A stretch of 64,000 nucleotides of DNA from Porphyrobacter sp. LM 6 (GTDB lineage: Bacteria > Pseudomonadota > Alphaproteobacteria > Sphingomonadales > Sphingomonadaceae), in NCBI RefSeq assembly GCF_001720465.1, contig NZ_CP017113.1, positions 310,001 to 374,000 on the forward strand. The letters are read 5' to 3'. The position numbers and the translations under genes are program-made. The notes under the pieces are model-generated. The model was not told the origin of the DNA. It did no database searches and saw only the letters and a program-made list of their open reading frames with translations. The first letter of the stretch is position 1. The number at the start of each line of letters is the position of its first letter. Shown one piece after another: positions 14,860 through 23,576 of this stretch.

Positions 14860-15834
14860 TCATCGCGTGAGGGCGGCCTCGCGGCGGAAAAGGCGCGGCC
14901 AGTCGGCGGGCTCCCCGCGCGCCTGGAGACCGGCAATCAGCGGCACTTCGGCGGCGACAACCTTGGCGCGCGCGTCCCAGCCATCGTGCTGGCGGCTCAG
15001 GCGGGCGCCGCCATCGTGCTCCGTGCCCCGGCGGGTCATGAAAGCCACCGCAGCGGCGGGATCATAGCCTGCATTGGCGAGCAGCCAGGGGATCAGCCGG
15101 TCGGCCTCGCGCTCGGTCAGGCGCACGTGCTTGCGGCTGCGCCCCTTGGCATCGAGCCACGCGGCATGGCCGAGGATGTTGTGCGCCAGCTCATGCGCCA
15201 CCAGCGCGGCGAGGAGCGGCTCTTCGTAGCGGAGCGCGGGAAAGAACTGCCCGATCACCACCCGCTCGCCATCGGCCAGCGCGGCGCGGCTATCGCCCAC
15301 CAGCTCGAACCGGGTGGCGCAGACTTCGGTCGGGGCGAGCTGTGCCTCGGTGCCATCGCCAAACCCGATGGTGATCCCTGCGTGCTCGGTTAGCATCGCC
15401 TCGGTGTGCTGATGCGCGCGCGCCAGCCGCTGCCAATCGGACCGCCCCTCGGCGGGCAGACTATTGGGATCAAGCCGTTCGAGCCGCACCACCTCGCGGC
15501 CCGGGGTGAAGGCGCCCGACAATGCCGCAGGCGAACCGCGCGCAGCCGACCCTACCGCAAAATCGCGCTCGAGCTGCAACGCCGCGCGGGCAGCGGCGGG
15601 ATCGGCGTAACCCGCCATGTCGGTCAATTGCAGCCCGATCGACGGCACCACACGCGAGCAGTAGGCGGCATTGCCGCGCGCGAGTTGCCAGCCCACGTCC
15701 TGCAAGCGCTGGTCGGCCACCTGGAACGCATCCATCGCCGCGCGCATCGCGCCGGTATCAGTCGGGGGAGTTGTCGCCGCCTGGAGCGGGGCGGCCAGCA
15801 GCAGCGCGCACCCCGGCAGCCAGCCGCGCAGCAT
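14860..15834 (-). CDS. Exported M48-type zinc metallopeptidase-like protein
   Basis: 324 residues with a cleavable signal (MLRGWLPGCALLLAAPLQA). The zinc motif HELAH is in LLAALVAHELAHNILGHAAW and the third ligand is probably in LTEREADRLIPWLL, the pattern of M48-like gluzincins. The N-terminal 180 residues are unlike other M48 domains and include four conserved-looking blocks around a CSRVVPSIGLQL segment. The start at 15834 overlaps the stop of the DsbA-like gene (ATGA). A second M48 protease lies two genes upstream, so this cluster probably serves periplasmic protein quality control. Confidence 0.85.
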   Translation of the reverse strand: MLRGWLPGCALLLAAPLQAATTPPTDTGAMRAAMDAFQVADQRLQDVGWQLARGNAAYCSRVVPSIGLQLTDMAGYADPAAARAALQLERDFAVGSAARGSPAALSGAFTPGREVVRLERLDPNSLPAEGRSDWQRLARAHQHTEAMLTEHAGITIGFGDGTEAQLAPTEVCATRFELVGDSRAALADGERVVIGQFFPALRYEEPLLAALVAHELAHNILGHAAWLDAKGRSRKHVRLTEREADRLIPWLLANAGYDPAAAVAFMTRRGTEHDGGARLSRQHDGWDARAKVVAAEVPLIAGLQARGEPADWPRLFRREAALTR

Positions 15835-16541
15835 CAGCCGGCCGTATCGCCGCCGGCCAGCGCCGCCTTGAGCTGATCGTAGCCGACCGCGCCTTCCATC
15901 GCCTTGCGCCCGGTAACCCACGAAGGCGTGCCGGCAAAGCCCAGTTCGCGCGCCAGTTCGATGTTGCGCGCCAGCTCGATCGAGACCGCCTGCGAAGCCG
16001 CATCGCGCTCCGCCTGCGCCATATCGAGCCCGGCCGCTTCGGCCGCAGCGGCAATGTCGCGGGTGCGGAACATGGCATCATGGAAAGCGCGATACTTGCC
16101 CTGCATCGCCGCTGCGAGCGCCATCCGTGCGCTCGCCTCGCTGCCATTCTGCAACGGGATCTCGCGGATCACGACCTTGAGATCGGAATCTTCGGCCACC
16201 AACCGGTCGACATCCTTGAGGCTCGCCGCGCAATAGGTGCAGTTGTAATCGCTGAATTCGACCAGCACCCTGGTGCCCTTGGGGTTGCCCATCACCGCAC
16301 CGGGATATTCAACGAAGACTTCCGGCCCGAGCGCCGCAAGCCGCTTTTCGGCTTCCTGCGCCTCGTAGGCCTGCACCATCTGCGGCAACAGATCGGGATT
16401 GCCGAGCAGGTAATCGCGAGTGCGACTGTCGGCGAGGCCCGAAAGCGACCACAGCGCCGCCCCCGCAAATCCGAACACCAGCGCGATCGCAGCGGTCAGC
16501 AGCGCTTGGCGCAGCGAAAAGGACGGGGTCGATGACGTCAT
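15834..16541 (-). CDS. DsbA-family thiol:disulfide oxidoreductase
   Basis: 235 residues: an N-terminal membrane anchor (about 10-35, QALLTAAIALVFGFAGAALW), a short helical stretch, then a thioredoxin fold with the CxxC active site in VEFSDYNCTYCAAS, the long DsbA-type helical insertion, and the cis-Pro in GFAGTPSWVTG. It should act in the periplasm, oxidising or reducing disulphides of client proteins. I chose the ATG at 16541 over the GTG at 16553, which has no ribosome site. It is flanked by two metallopeptidases, with an ATGA overlap downstream. Confidence 0.88.
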   Translation of the reverse strand: MTSSTPSFSLRQALLTAAIALVFGFAGAALWSLSGLADSRTRDYLLGNPDLLPQMVQAYEAQEAEKRLAALGPEVFVEYPGAVMGNPKGTRVLVEFSDYNCTYCAASLKDVDRLVAEDSDLKVVIREIPLQNGSEASARMALAAAMQGKYRAFHDAMFRTRDIAAAAEAAGLDMAQAERDAASQAVSIELARNIELARELGFAGTPSWVTGRKAMEGAVGYDQLKAALAGGDTAG

Positions 16542-16575
16542 GGGTTCCAACACCTAAAGGAAAATCAGGGGCAAA

Positions 16576-17943
16576 CTAACGCTTGTCGCGCAGGCGTTCC
16601 AGTTCGGCACGCGCTTCGAACATCACGTCCTGCGCGCGGATCCAGTCGGGCGAGCCATAGGGCAGGCTCGCCTCGGCGGCCTGCGCATTGGCTAGCGCCT
16701 GCGGATAGAGCCGGTTCATCACCTGCTGTTCGGCGCTCGCAAGTCGCGCGCGCGGGGTATCGCCGCGCGCTTCGTAGACGACGCCCAGCTGATACCACGC
16801 GAAGGGATTGTAGCGGTCCTTCTGCACCGCCGCGCGCAGCACGTTCTCGGCCTCGGCGAAGTTGGCCGTGTCCTCGGTGGCGATCAGCGCATGGCCGAGC
16901 ATCCCGGCAATCAGCGGGTGGGCCAGCGTCAATTCGGTCGCGCGGCGCAACGGCCCCAGCGCCTCCTTCGGGCGACCGGATTCGAGCAGCACCTGCCCCT
17001 TCAGCTCAAGGAACCACGGATTGTCGGGCTCGGCCGCCAGCAGCGCGTCGGTTTCCGCGAGCGCCATGTCGATCCGCGCCTCCTTGTGATAGGCATAAGC
17101 GCGGGCGTAGCGCGCCGGGATGCTGGTATCGCTCGGCGGGAACGCGGTGAGCGTGCGCTGCGGTTCGGCAAGATAGCCGTAAAGCTTGGCGCGCACCCGC
17201 ACGAAGCGTTCCTGCAAGGCAGGATCGGGCGCGGCATTCCACGCGCGGTCTTCTTCCAGCAGCACCCGCAGGGTCTGGATACGGTCGCCGGTCAAAGGGT
17301 GGGTGCGGGCATAGGCGGCATCGTCCGCTTGGCTGTAGCCCGAGCGGATTTCATTGCTGCGGAGCCGCTCGAAGAACTTGATCATCCCCTTGCCGGAGAT
17401 CCCCGCGCCCGCAAGATAGCGCGCACCGGCCAGATCGGTGGCGGCTTCCTGATCGCGGTTGAAGGCGAGGAAACTGCCCAGCGCGGCCTGCTGTCCTGCC
17501 ATGATCGCGCCCATCGCCGCATCGCCCGCGCCGGCCAGCGCCGCGCCGACGCCGAGCAGCAGCGACAAAAGCGTGATGCCGTTGGCCGCCTTGGTGCGTT
17601 CGTTGAAGCGCACCGCGTGGCCCGCGGTGATGTGGCCAAGCTCGTGTGCGAGCACGCCCTGCACTTCATTGGCGGTCTCGGCTTCGTTGATCAGACCGGT
17701 GTGGACGTAGATCGCCTGCCCGCCCGCGACAAAGGCGTTGATCGAGCCATCGTTGATCAGCACCAGCTCGACATTGCCGGGTTCCAGCTCGCTCGCCTCG
17801 ATCAGCGGCGCGCTCATGTCGCGCAGCAGTTCCTCGGTCTCGGCATCGCGCAGGATCGACTGGGCAGCGACGGGCTGCACCGCGATCAGCGTGCTTACCA
17901 GTAGCGCAAGCGCGTAGGCAAAGGGAGACGAACGGACGCGCAT
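16576..17943 (-). CDS. Periplasmic M48 metalloprotease with TPR repeats (BepA/YfgC type)
   Basis: 455 residues. A signal peptide (RVRSSPFAYALALLVSTLIAVQPVAAQ) precedes an M48 domain: AFVAGGQAIYVHTGL, the zinc motif HELGH in VLAHELGHITAGHAV, and the third ligand in RDQEAATDLAGARYLAGAG. From about residue 270 there are TPR-like helical pairs (RYARAYAYHKEARIDMALAETDALL, WFLELKGQVLLESGRPKEAL, PFAWYQLGVVYEARGD). The same layout is seen in BepA, which degrades or assembles outer-membrane proteins such as LptD. The ATG at 17943 has aggaa seven bases upstream; an ATG at 17970 is possible. Confidence 0.92.
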   Translation of the reverse strand: MRVRSSPFAYALALLVSTLIAVQPVAAQSILRDAETEELLRDMSAPLIEASELEPGNVELVLINDGSINAFVAGGQAIYVHTGLINEAETANEVQGVLAHELGHITAGHAVRFNERTKAANGITLLSLLLGVGAALAGAGDAAMGAIMAGQQAALGSFLAFNRDQEAATDLAGARYLAGAGISGKGMIKFFERLRSNEIRSGYSQADDAAYARTHPLTGDRIQTLRVLLEEDRAWNAAPDPALQERFVRVRAKLYGYLAEPQRTLTAFPPSDTSIPARYARAYAYHKEARIDMALAETDALLAAEPDNPWFLELKGQVLLESGRPKEALGPLRRATELTLAHPLIAGMLGHALIATEDTANFAEAENVLRAAVQKDRYNPFAWYQLGVVYEARGDTPRARLASAEQQVMNRLYPQALANAQAAEASLPYGSPDWIRAQDVMFEARAELERLRDKR

Positions 17944-18010
17944 CGCGGTGTTCCTACCGCGATTCTGCATGAACTCAAACTGAAGCTGGGTTGCGCAGGT
18001 AGCCCGGCAA

Positions 18011-19813
18011 TCAGCCAAACAGCTTGCGTGCAGCGCGTTCGATCTGGCCGATATCCTCGGGCAGTTCGGCAAGGATTTCCGCGCAGCCGATTTCGTCGCG
18101 GCGGATCAGCACCAGCGCGAATTCGGGGCCAGCGCCGTCGAGCGCCTCAAGCGTCATCGCTTCCAGCGCGCGCAGCTGTTCGGCCAGAGCCTCGCGCACG
18201 GCGGAGGCATCGTCCACCGGCTTGCCCTGTTCCTCGCGGCGCAGGCGGCGTTCGGCCTTGACCACCGCCTTCACCCCGCCCTCGGTCTCCGCCAGGAAAC
18301 CGGCGAGCGCACCGGGCTTGAGCTTGAGACGATGCGCGTGGGTCAGCACGGCGGCGTATTCGGTCAGGCGCGTCTTGTCGTAATCATGCCCGAACACGAG
18401 CTTGACCACAGGAGTCATCGGCGCGCGTTCCTGCATCGTCAGGCCGCTGTCGGCGATCAGTTCGGCATAGCCTTCCGGATCGGCGGCGGCCGCGAGCGCA
18501 AAGTCGTAGGCGCGGCTGACGGCGGCATAGAGCGCGCTGCGGCTGCGGTCTTCGGTGTTGTCGGCATTGCGCGCCAGTTCGCGCGCCGAGGCGAGGCAAT
18601 CGTAGAGGCCCGCGTCATCCGGCAGATCGTCGACCAGCTCGAATTCGTCCTCGTCATCAGCGGCAAAGACCGGCTGGACGGGTTCAGCCGCAACTTCGGG
18701 TTCGGCTGCGATTTCGACTTCGGCTTCGACTTCCGGTTCGATCTCGGCGACCGCTTCGGGTTCGGCCTCGTGCACGGCCTCGTCCTCGTCCTCGTCCTCG
18801 AAGGTTGCTTCGGGTTCGATGGCGACAGGCGGCAGCGCGCTTAGATCGATCGCCTTCTTGGCGGGCGCGTCGATGTGGGCGGCGAGCGAAGCGAAATTGT
18901 AGCGCAGGTTGACCGGCTCGCCTTCGTCCTCGTCATATTCGTCCGCTTCGGGGTCTTCGAGCGTGTACTGGCCGAAGTCGGGCATTGGCAGATCGTCATG
19001 CGATGCGGCCTCGCCCAGCCCGTCGAGCGGCGCGACATTGTCGAAATCGTCGCCGAATTCGGGGGTATAGTCGTCGGCGGTGAAGTCCTCGAGCGAAAGG
19101 ACCTGGTCCTCGTCCTCGTCTTCGTGCGCCGGGGAATCGGCCCATTCCGTCACCGGATCGGCGGCACGCAGCGCGGGCACTTCTTCTTCGACCTCGAGTT
19201 CGGCGCCCAGTTCAAGCGCCTGATCGATTTCGAGCAGCAGCTCGTCTGCGGTCAGCTGGTCGGCCATTTCCTTCCAGTTGATCACGCCATAAATGAAGTC
19301 GATCGTCTCGTCGTTGCTCGAATAGGGCAGCAGGATGCCGCGATAGAGCACCGCCACGCCGTGGTGATTGACGAATTCCGCCTCGAACCCGATCGGCGCC
19401 TGGTTGGCGAGGATCTGCATGTAGTGATCGGTGATGCGGCTGAGCAGCGAGCGCGGCGGCACATCCGAAAGACGTGCAATGCTGCCGTTGCCGCCGCATT
19501 CCTCGGCCAGTCGTTCGCCGAGGAAGCGCACCACCGGATCCTCGATCCCGAGCGAGAAGTCGAGCAGCACGCTGAACGGCCCGAAGTCGGGCTGGTGGGC
19601 AGGCTCAAGATCCTCGATGCTGGGGAACATTTTTTCGCCGAGCAGGCCGGCCCAATGGTTGTAGGCGCGCACCTGCATGCGGCGCTCGTCCTGCCCGATC
19701 GCCTCGGGAGGGAGATCCCGGCGGCTGGCCGGTGCAGCATTGTCCTCTTCGGATGCGTCCCAATCACGATACGCGTTGGTATCGGGATCAAAGGTGCCGC
19801 GCAGAGTGTCCAT
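18011..19813 (-). CDS. PAS-like domain protein with long acidic low-complexity middle; function unknown
   Basis: 600 residues. About residues 45-190 look like a PAS_5-type domain: RAYNHWAGLLGEKMFPSIEDL, LLDFSLGIEDPVVRFLGERLAEECG, SLLSRITDHYMQILANQAPIGFEAEFV, then YRGILLPYSSNDETIDFIYGVINWKE. From about 200 to 410 the chain is extremely acidic, with Glu/Asp runs and Ala-Glu-Pro repeats, probably disordered. The C-terminal 190 residues are helical. No membrane segment or signal. Related proteins occur in sphingomonads without a function. It ends about 70 bases before the BepA-like gene. Confidence 0.8.
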   Translation of the reverse strand: MDTLRGTFDPDTNAYRDWDASEEDNAAPASRRDLPPEAIGQDERRMQVRAYNHWAGLLGEKMFPSIEDLEPAHQPDFGPFSVLLDFSLGIEDPVVRFLGERLAEECGGNGSIARLSDVPPRSLLSRITDHYMQILANQAPIGFEAEFVNHHGVAVLYRGILLPYSSNDETIDFIYGVINWKEMADQLTADELLLEIDQALELGAELEVEEEVPALRAADPVTEWADSPAHEDEDEDQVLSLEDFTADDYTPEFGDDFDNVAPLDGLGEAASHDDLPMPDFGQYTLEDPEADEYDEDEGEPVNLRYNFASLAAHIDAPAKKAIDLSALPPVAIEPEATFEDEDEDEAVHEAEPEAVAEIEPEVEAEVEIAAEPEVAAEPVQPVFAADDEDEFELVDDLPDDAGLYDCLASARELARNADNTEDRSRSALYAAVSRAYDFALAAAADPEGYAELIADSGLTMQERAPMTPVVKLVFGHDYDKTRLTEYAAVLTHAHRLKLKPGALAGFLAETEGGVKAVVKAERRLRREEQGKPVDDASAVREALAEQLRALEAMTLEALDGAGPEFALVLIRRDEIGCAEILAELPEDIGQIERAARKLFG

Positions 19814-19868
19814 GGCTGTTTTCCGCCCCAGGGTTGAACATTTACCCGGCCTTTGTGGCGCGTTGTGG

Positions 19869-19883
19869 TAAACATCCGGTTAA
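19869..19883. promoter_or_regulatory. Possible CtrA-type site
   Basis: TAAA-N7-TTAA, one base from the CtrA consensus TTAA-N7-TTAA, about 55-70 bases upstream of the PAS-like gene's ATG. Short and degenerate, so it may be chance. Confidence 0.25.
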
Positions 19884-19911
19884 GTGCAGTCGGGCGGCTG
19901 CGCGGGTATGC

Positions 19912-20349
19912 CTAGAGGAAGTAGCGCATCTTGATGGCGATCCGGCTGACCCCTTCGCCCAGCTTCATCACCGCATCCTTGAACTTGGGCGGAGCCATCT
20001 TGACCGGCGCATCGTGCGAGAAGCCATAGCCTTCCTTGGGCATCATCCCCATCGCCCGGTCGGCCTTGCCGTTGTCGTTCTCGTCGTGCAGCAGCGCGAC
20101 CGCATAATCGCCGGGCTTCACCCCGGTGAAACGGATCTCGACCGTCTTTGCAGCGGGGACCACGGTGCGATGGGCGGTGGGATCCTTGATGCACTTGGGG
20201 AAGATATCCTCGCGGGTGGTCATGCAGGCGCGCACCACGCCTTTGGTCGAGCGCAAGTCGGTGACCGTAATTACCACGTCGCCCGCCAGCGCCGGCGTGG
20301 CCGGCAGCAGCGCGGCGAGAGCCACAAGTGCGAGCGTGCGCGCCATCAT
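19912..20349 (-). CDS. Exported DUF2141 family protein
   Basis: 145 residues with a signal peptide (MMARTLALVALAALLPATPALA) and the DUF2141 core: VVITVTDLRSTKGVVRACMTT, VEIRFTGVKPGDYAVALLHDENDNGKAD, and GYGFSHDAPVKMAPPKFKDA. DUF2141 proteins are small periplasmic beta-sandwich proteins of unknown role. The ATG at 20349 overlaps the stop of the fatty acid hydroxylase gene (ATGATG), so they are coupled. A second DUF2141 gene is at 24503-25036. The family's link to the hydroxylase suggests an envelope-lipid context, which is inference. Confidence 0.85.
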   Translation of the reverse strand: MMARTLALVALAALLPATPALAGDVVITVTDLRSTKGVVRACMTTREDIFPKCIKDPTAHRTVVPAAKTVEIRFTGVKPGDYAVALLHDENDNGKADRAMGMMPKEGYGFSHDAPVKMAPPKFKDAVMKLGEGVSRIAIKMRYFL

Positions 20350-21122
20350 GATACGGCCGCCCCGCGTGCGTGCCCGGCCTCGGCCACGATCCGCTGCGAC
20401 AGGCCCTTGTCGGTCCCGCAGACGCGATCCCAGAACCGGAAATAGAGTCCGAAATTGCATCTGTATTCCTCGTGATGCCGCTCGTGATGGCTGGCGGTTA
20501 TCAGCCAGTTTCCCAATGGCGAATGAACAAGCCAGCGCGGAAACATCTCCCAGCCCATGTGATTGGTCACCCCCATCACCGTCGCGATGGTCAGCACGAG
20601 GCCGAGCATGGCGAGATGGATCGGGACGATGAAGACCAGCACCGGAACGACCACCGCGCCGGTTATCGCCTCGATCGGGTGGAAGCTCATCGCGGTCCAC
20701 GCGGTCGGCGGGCGGCTGTCATGGTGGACGGCGTGGGCCAGCCGGAACCAGCGGGGCCGGTGCATCCAGCGGTGGCTCCAGTAAAAGCAGGTGTCCTGCA
20801 CCGCGAGGTAGATCAGCACCGAGAGCGGGTGATACCACAGCGGCAGGCTCGCCCAGTCGGCGGTCAGCTGCGTCCAACCATGATGCCGCCAGCCCCACAG
20901 CACGATCCCCGCCGGCGCGCCATAAATCGCGGCCGAGAGCAGCGACCAGCGCACCTCGCGCAGGATCTGCGCCCGGCGTCCGGCGTAGAGCCCGGGGCGC
21001 ATCTTGGCGGTGGCATAAGCGAACAGCCCGCTGGTCAGCACGTAACGCAGTGCGACAATCACCGTGACGGCGAGGCTGACGATCAGCAGCGCAAGCGGAA
21101 CGGGCAGATCGGCGGGCAGCAT
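20346..21122 (-). CDS. Sterol desaturase / fatty acid hydroxylase family membrane protein
   Basis: 258 residues, membrane-embedded, with the histidine clusters that hold the di-iron site: HRWMH near residue 125, HAVHHD near 138, HP in SFHPIEA, and SHHERHHE near 220. Four or more hydrophobic segments are visible (8-28, 60-82, 98-118, 155-190). Members hydroxylate or desaturate sterols, fatty acyl chains, carotenoids or sphingolipids using O2. In sphingomonads a sphingolipid or carotenoid substrate is plausible, but the sequence does not decide. Translationally coupled to the DUF2141 gene downstream. Confidence 0.88.
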   Translation of the reverse strand: MLPADLPVPLALLIVSLAVTVIVALRYVLTSGLFAYATAKMRPGLYAGRRAQILREVRWSLLSAAIYGAPAGIVLWGWRHHGWTQLTADWASLPLWYHPLSVLIYLAVQDTCFYWSHRWMHRPRWFRLAHAVHHDSRPPTAWTAMSFHPIEAITGAVVVPVLVFIVPIHLAMLGLVLTIATVMGVTNHMGWEMFPRWLVHSPLGNWLITASHHERHHEEYRCNFGLYFRFWDRVCGTDKGLSQRIVAEAGHARGAAVS

Positions 21123-21162
21123 CGCGTGAAGATATGCCGCAATTCGCGGGTGGGCGACAGGC

Positions 21163-21660
21163 CTATATGTCCAGCGCCGCGCAGAGCGGATCGATCAGCG
21201 CGGTGTGGCGCCGCATCGCGATCCGCGCCAACCGCTCGACCTCGACCTTGCGCCGCGCCGCCGCCAGCGGGACCAGCGCCGCCGGGCGCAGGATTTCGGC
21301 ATCATAGCCATCGGCGACGATCACCCCGCAGGTCTCGGGCCGGTAGGCCTCGCTCTCGAGTGGGGCGCGGTCGAGCGCGGGCGGCACGCCCCAGAAGAAA
21401 CGGTCGCAGAAATCGAGATAGTCGGGCCACTTGGCATCGCCGAGCAGATCGCCGCGCGCGACCTTGATCTCCACGATTACCACTTGCCCGCGGGCATCGA
21501 TGCCCATCAGATCGGCGCGGCGGCCGTTACGGATCGGCACTTCGCCCAGGCACCAGATGTCATTGCGCGCAAACAGCCGCCCGATGCCGCGTGCGACATC
21601 GGCGGCGGTCAGACTGGCCGGCAGCGGCGAATCATGGGCGGATGGCAAGGCACCGGACAT
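21163..21660 (-). CDS. mmcB: MmcB family DNA repair protein
   Basis: 165 residues matching the MmcB (DUF1052) family: ADVARGIGRLFARNDIWCLGEVPIRNGRRADLMGID, VVIVEIKVARGDLLGDAKWPDYLDFCDRFFWGVPPAL, then CGVIVADGYDAEILR. The core has the E...D...ExK arrangement of a PD-(D/E)XK nuclease-like fold (Glu40, Asp50 and EIK in VVIVEIK). In Caulobacter, mmcB is an SOS gene needed for mitomycin C tolerance. The LexA-type box at 21673-21687 just upstream fits this. Monocistronic, with a 50-base gap to the next minus-strand gene. Confidence 0.9.
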   Translation of the reverse strand: MSGALPSAHDSPLPASLTAADVARGIGRLFARNDIWCLGEVPIRNGRRADLMGIDARGQVVIVEIKVARGDLLGDAKWPDYLDFCDRFFWGVPPALDRAPLESEAYRPETCGVIVADGYDAEILRPAALVPLAAARRKVEVERLARIAMRRHTALIDPLCAALDI

Positions 21661-21672
21661 GGCGCAAGGTTG

Positions 21673-21687
21673 GAACAGAATGCGAAC
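21673..21687 (-). promoter_or_regulatory. LexA (SOS) box of mmcB
   Basis: GAAC-N7-GAAC on the plus strand, that is GTTC-N7-GTTC on the strand of mmcB: the alphaproteobacterial LexA operator. It ends 12 bases before the mmcB ATG, where it would overlap the promoter or early transcript. Confidence 0.75.
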
Positions 21688-21711
21688 GCGGTCAAGCCGC
21701 GGCGCGGTGGC

Positions 21712-22098
21712 TCAGGCGGGCTCTACGGCCTTGAGCACGTCGATCAGCGCGGTGCGGGCAGCGTGGAATTCGCGCCACAAGGCGAGCGCCGGAGCCGAGG
21801 TATCCTGTTCGCGGCGCGACAGGGTGGCGAGCGCGGTGAGCCCACTGCCGAGCATGGCAGCGATATCGGCAATGCCCTGCGCGGCGAGCTGGCATTGCCA
21901 GGTGCGCGCCGAAGCGAGCAGCGGCGTGATCGCACTTGCTTCGCGCGAAGGCTCGGGCGCGATCCGGGCGAGCAGCGCGAGCTGCGCGGCCTGTCCCTCA
22001 AGCTGCTCCCACGCCGCCGCTAACGCGGCAGGGCCCGCGCCGATAGCGGCGGCGGTATCGCCGTGCGACAGAATCGGTTCGGGCGGAAGCGTTGCCAT
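21712..22098 (-). CDS. Small helical protein of unknown function
   Basis: 128 residues, not recognised. It is Ala-rich and mostly helical (AAAIGAGPAALAAAWEQLEGQAAQLALLARI, GIADIAAMLGSGLTALATLSRRE), with conserved-looking Trp and Gln in RTWQCQLAAQ and a C-terminal WREFHAARTALIDVLKAV. No signal or membrane segment. The start at 22098 (MATLPPEPILS) excludes an upstream stretch that runs into the tRNA region. The helical layout resembles phasin-like or granule-associated helical bundles, but that is a weak impression. Confidence 0.6.
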   Translation of the reverse strand: MATLPPEPILSHGDTAAAIGAGPAALAAAWEQLEGQAAQLALLARIAPEPSREASAITPLLASARTWQCQLAAQGIADIAAMLGSGLTALATLSRREQDTSAPALALWREFHAARTALIDVLKAVEPA

Positions 22099-22249
22099 AG
22101 GGCAAAGCCTAGGCGCGGCTCCTTGCCGATTGGTTAAGCCTGCCTTCGGCGCGGGGCCTGCGCGGCGGGAACAATTGTCTGGCGCCAGCCCGCACCTCTT
22201 GCTAAGCGGCCGCCCGCGCGCAATGATGAAGCGCACCGCATGGCACCAT

Positions 22250-22326
22250 GCACCCGTAGCTCAGCTGGATAGAGTGCTGCCCTCCGAAGGCAGAGGTCAC
22301 AGGTTCGAATCCTGTCGGGTGCGCCA
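22250..22326 (+). tRNA. tRNA-Arg (anticodon CCG)
   Basis: A 77-base cloverleaf: acceptor gcacccg/cgggtgc, D arm with AGCTCAGCTGGATAGAGT, anticodon stem ctgcc/ggcag with loop CTCCGAA (anticodon CCG, reading CGG), T arm around GGTTCGAATCC, discriminator G and encoded CCA. A GC hairpin (22353-22368) lies shortly downstream and may help end transcription. Confidence 0.96.
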
Positions 22327-22526
22327 GTGTTGTTGGCCCTCAAGCGCCGGGCGCGGGCGTCCGCCCGCTTGGCCTTGCGAACCTTGGCGGGTTTGATGGC
22401 TCGCCCCCTTGCACCGTTCCCGCAACCGCCCTGAAGCCCGTTTTGGCCGCGATTCACGGCCCGTCAATGTGACGGTTCAGAGTAAAGATGGTGGAAAGTT
22501 TACACCCTCGTCCCTATAGGACCAGC
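22327..22526. other. Intergenic region between tRNA-Arg and the lipid kinase
   Basis: 200 bases. It holds a hairpin at 22353-22368 (gcgggc-GTCC-gcccgc) nested in a weaker outer stem, then nothing recognisable until a TATAGGACC stretch that includes the probable ribosome site of the lipid kinase. An upstream ATG at 22488 is in frame with that gene. Confidence 0.5.
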
Positions 22527-23576
22527 ATGGCAACGCCGATCTACGAGTTCGCGCAGATACCGCGGGTTGACCCGGCAGCGCCTGCGCGCGCCCGGACGCG
22601 CAAGGTGCGAGCGGCGGGTCAGGCGCCGACGGTCGGGGTGATTTACAACCCCCGCAGCCACCGCAATCTCGGGGCCGATTTCGACTGTTCTCTGTCTCCG
22701 CACGTCCACATCGCCCAGCCCCGCGCCCGCGCCCAGCTGCCCGAAGCGCTGGCCGATTTCGCCGCCAAGGGCATCGATTTGCTGGTGATCAACGGCGGCG
22801 ATGGCACGGTGCGCGACGTGCTGACCTGCGGGCAGGCGATCTTCGGTGATGACTGGCCGGAGATTGCGGTGCTGCCCAAGGGCAAGACCAACGCGCTGAC
22901 CATCGATCTCGGCATCCCCGACGACTGGACCTTGCAGGACGCGATCGACGCGCTGGATCAGGGTGGCCGCGTGTGGCGTCGCCCGATCGCGGTGTCGCCC
23001 GCCGAAGATGGCGCTTCGGCTGCGGGCATGTCCCGCGTGGCCGGCTTCATTCTCGGCGCTGGGGCCTTCACCAAGGCGACCCAGGCGGGGCAAAGTGCGC
23101 ACAAGCTCGGCGCGTTCGACAGCATGGTCGTGGCGGTCACCGGCGTGTGGGCGCTGCTGCAATCGCTGTTCGCAAGCCGCGCCAATCCGTGGCGCAAGGG
23201 CGCGCGGATGCGGATCGGCCTTGGCGCCAGCGGGGTGCCGATGGAGCATAGCGGCCACGGCGATCCGGAGATGCGGCAATTGCTGTTCGCCTCGACGCTC
23301 GAACGTCTGCCAGCGGGCATCCGCCCGTTCGGCGCGCTCAAGAACGGATTGAAGCTGGTCGCGGTCGACCAGATCTCGCGCCGCACCACGGCACTGATCC
23401 CGCTGGTGCTGCTGGGCAAGCTGCGGGGCGGCCTGCGCGAACGCGGCATCCACCAGCTCACCGCCAGCCATTTCACCCTTTCGATCGACGACCAGTTCAT
23501 CCTCGATGGGGAGGCTTTCCCGGCGGGTGACTACCTGATCGGGCAAGGGCCGGAGCTCGCCTTCGTCACGCCATGA
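22527..23576 (+). CDS. Diacylglycerol/lipid kinase catalytic domain protein
   Basis: 349 residues. The kinase signature is VGVIYNPRSHRNLG (about 36-49) followed by DLLVINGGDGTVRDVLTC (GGDGT 90-94) and PEIAVLPKGKTNALTIDLGIP. The C-terminal half is the second beta-sandwich domain (RIGLGASGVPMEHSGHGDPEMRQL, FTLSIDDQFILDGEAFPAGDYLIG). Such enzymes phosphorylate diacylglycerol, sphingosine-like bases or undecaprenol, giving for example phosphatidate. The ATG at 22527 has agga six bases upstream; a start at 22488 would add 13 residues. It overlaps the next gene by ATGA, so the two products probably act together. Confidence 0.85.
   Translation: MATPIYEFAQIPRVDPAAPARARTRKVRAAGQAPTVGVIYNPRSHRNLGADFDCSLSPHVHIAQPRARAQLPEALADFAAKGIDLLVINGGDGTVRDVLTCGQAIFGDDWPEIAVLPKGKTNALTIDLGIPDDWTLQDAIDALDQGGRVWRRPIAVSPAEDGASAAGMSRVAGFILGAGAFTKATQAGQSAHKLGAFDSMVVAVTGVWALLQSLFASRANPWRKGARMRIGLGASGVPMEHSGHGDPEMRQLLFASTLERLPAGIRPFGALKNGLKLVAVDQISRRTTALIPLVLLGKLRGGLRERGIHQLTASHFTLSIDDQFILDGEAFPAGDYLIGQGPELAFVTP

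Noticed and set aside
22134..22457. Minus-strand protein containing [24 protein letters not shown]
   Set aside because: This peptide is the antisense of tRNA-Arg, a well-known mis-annotation.
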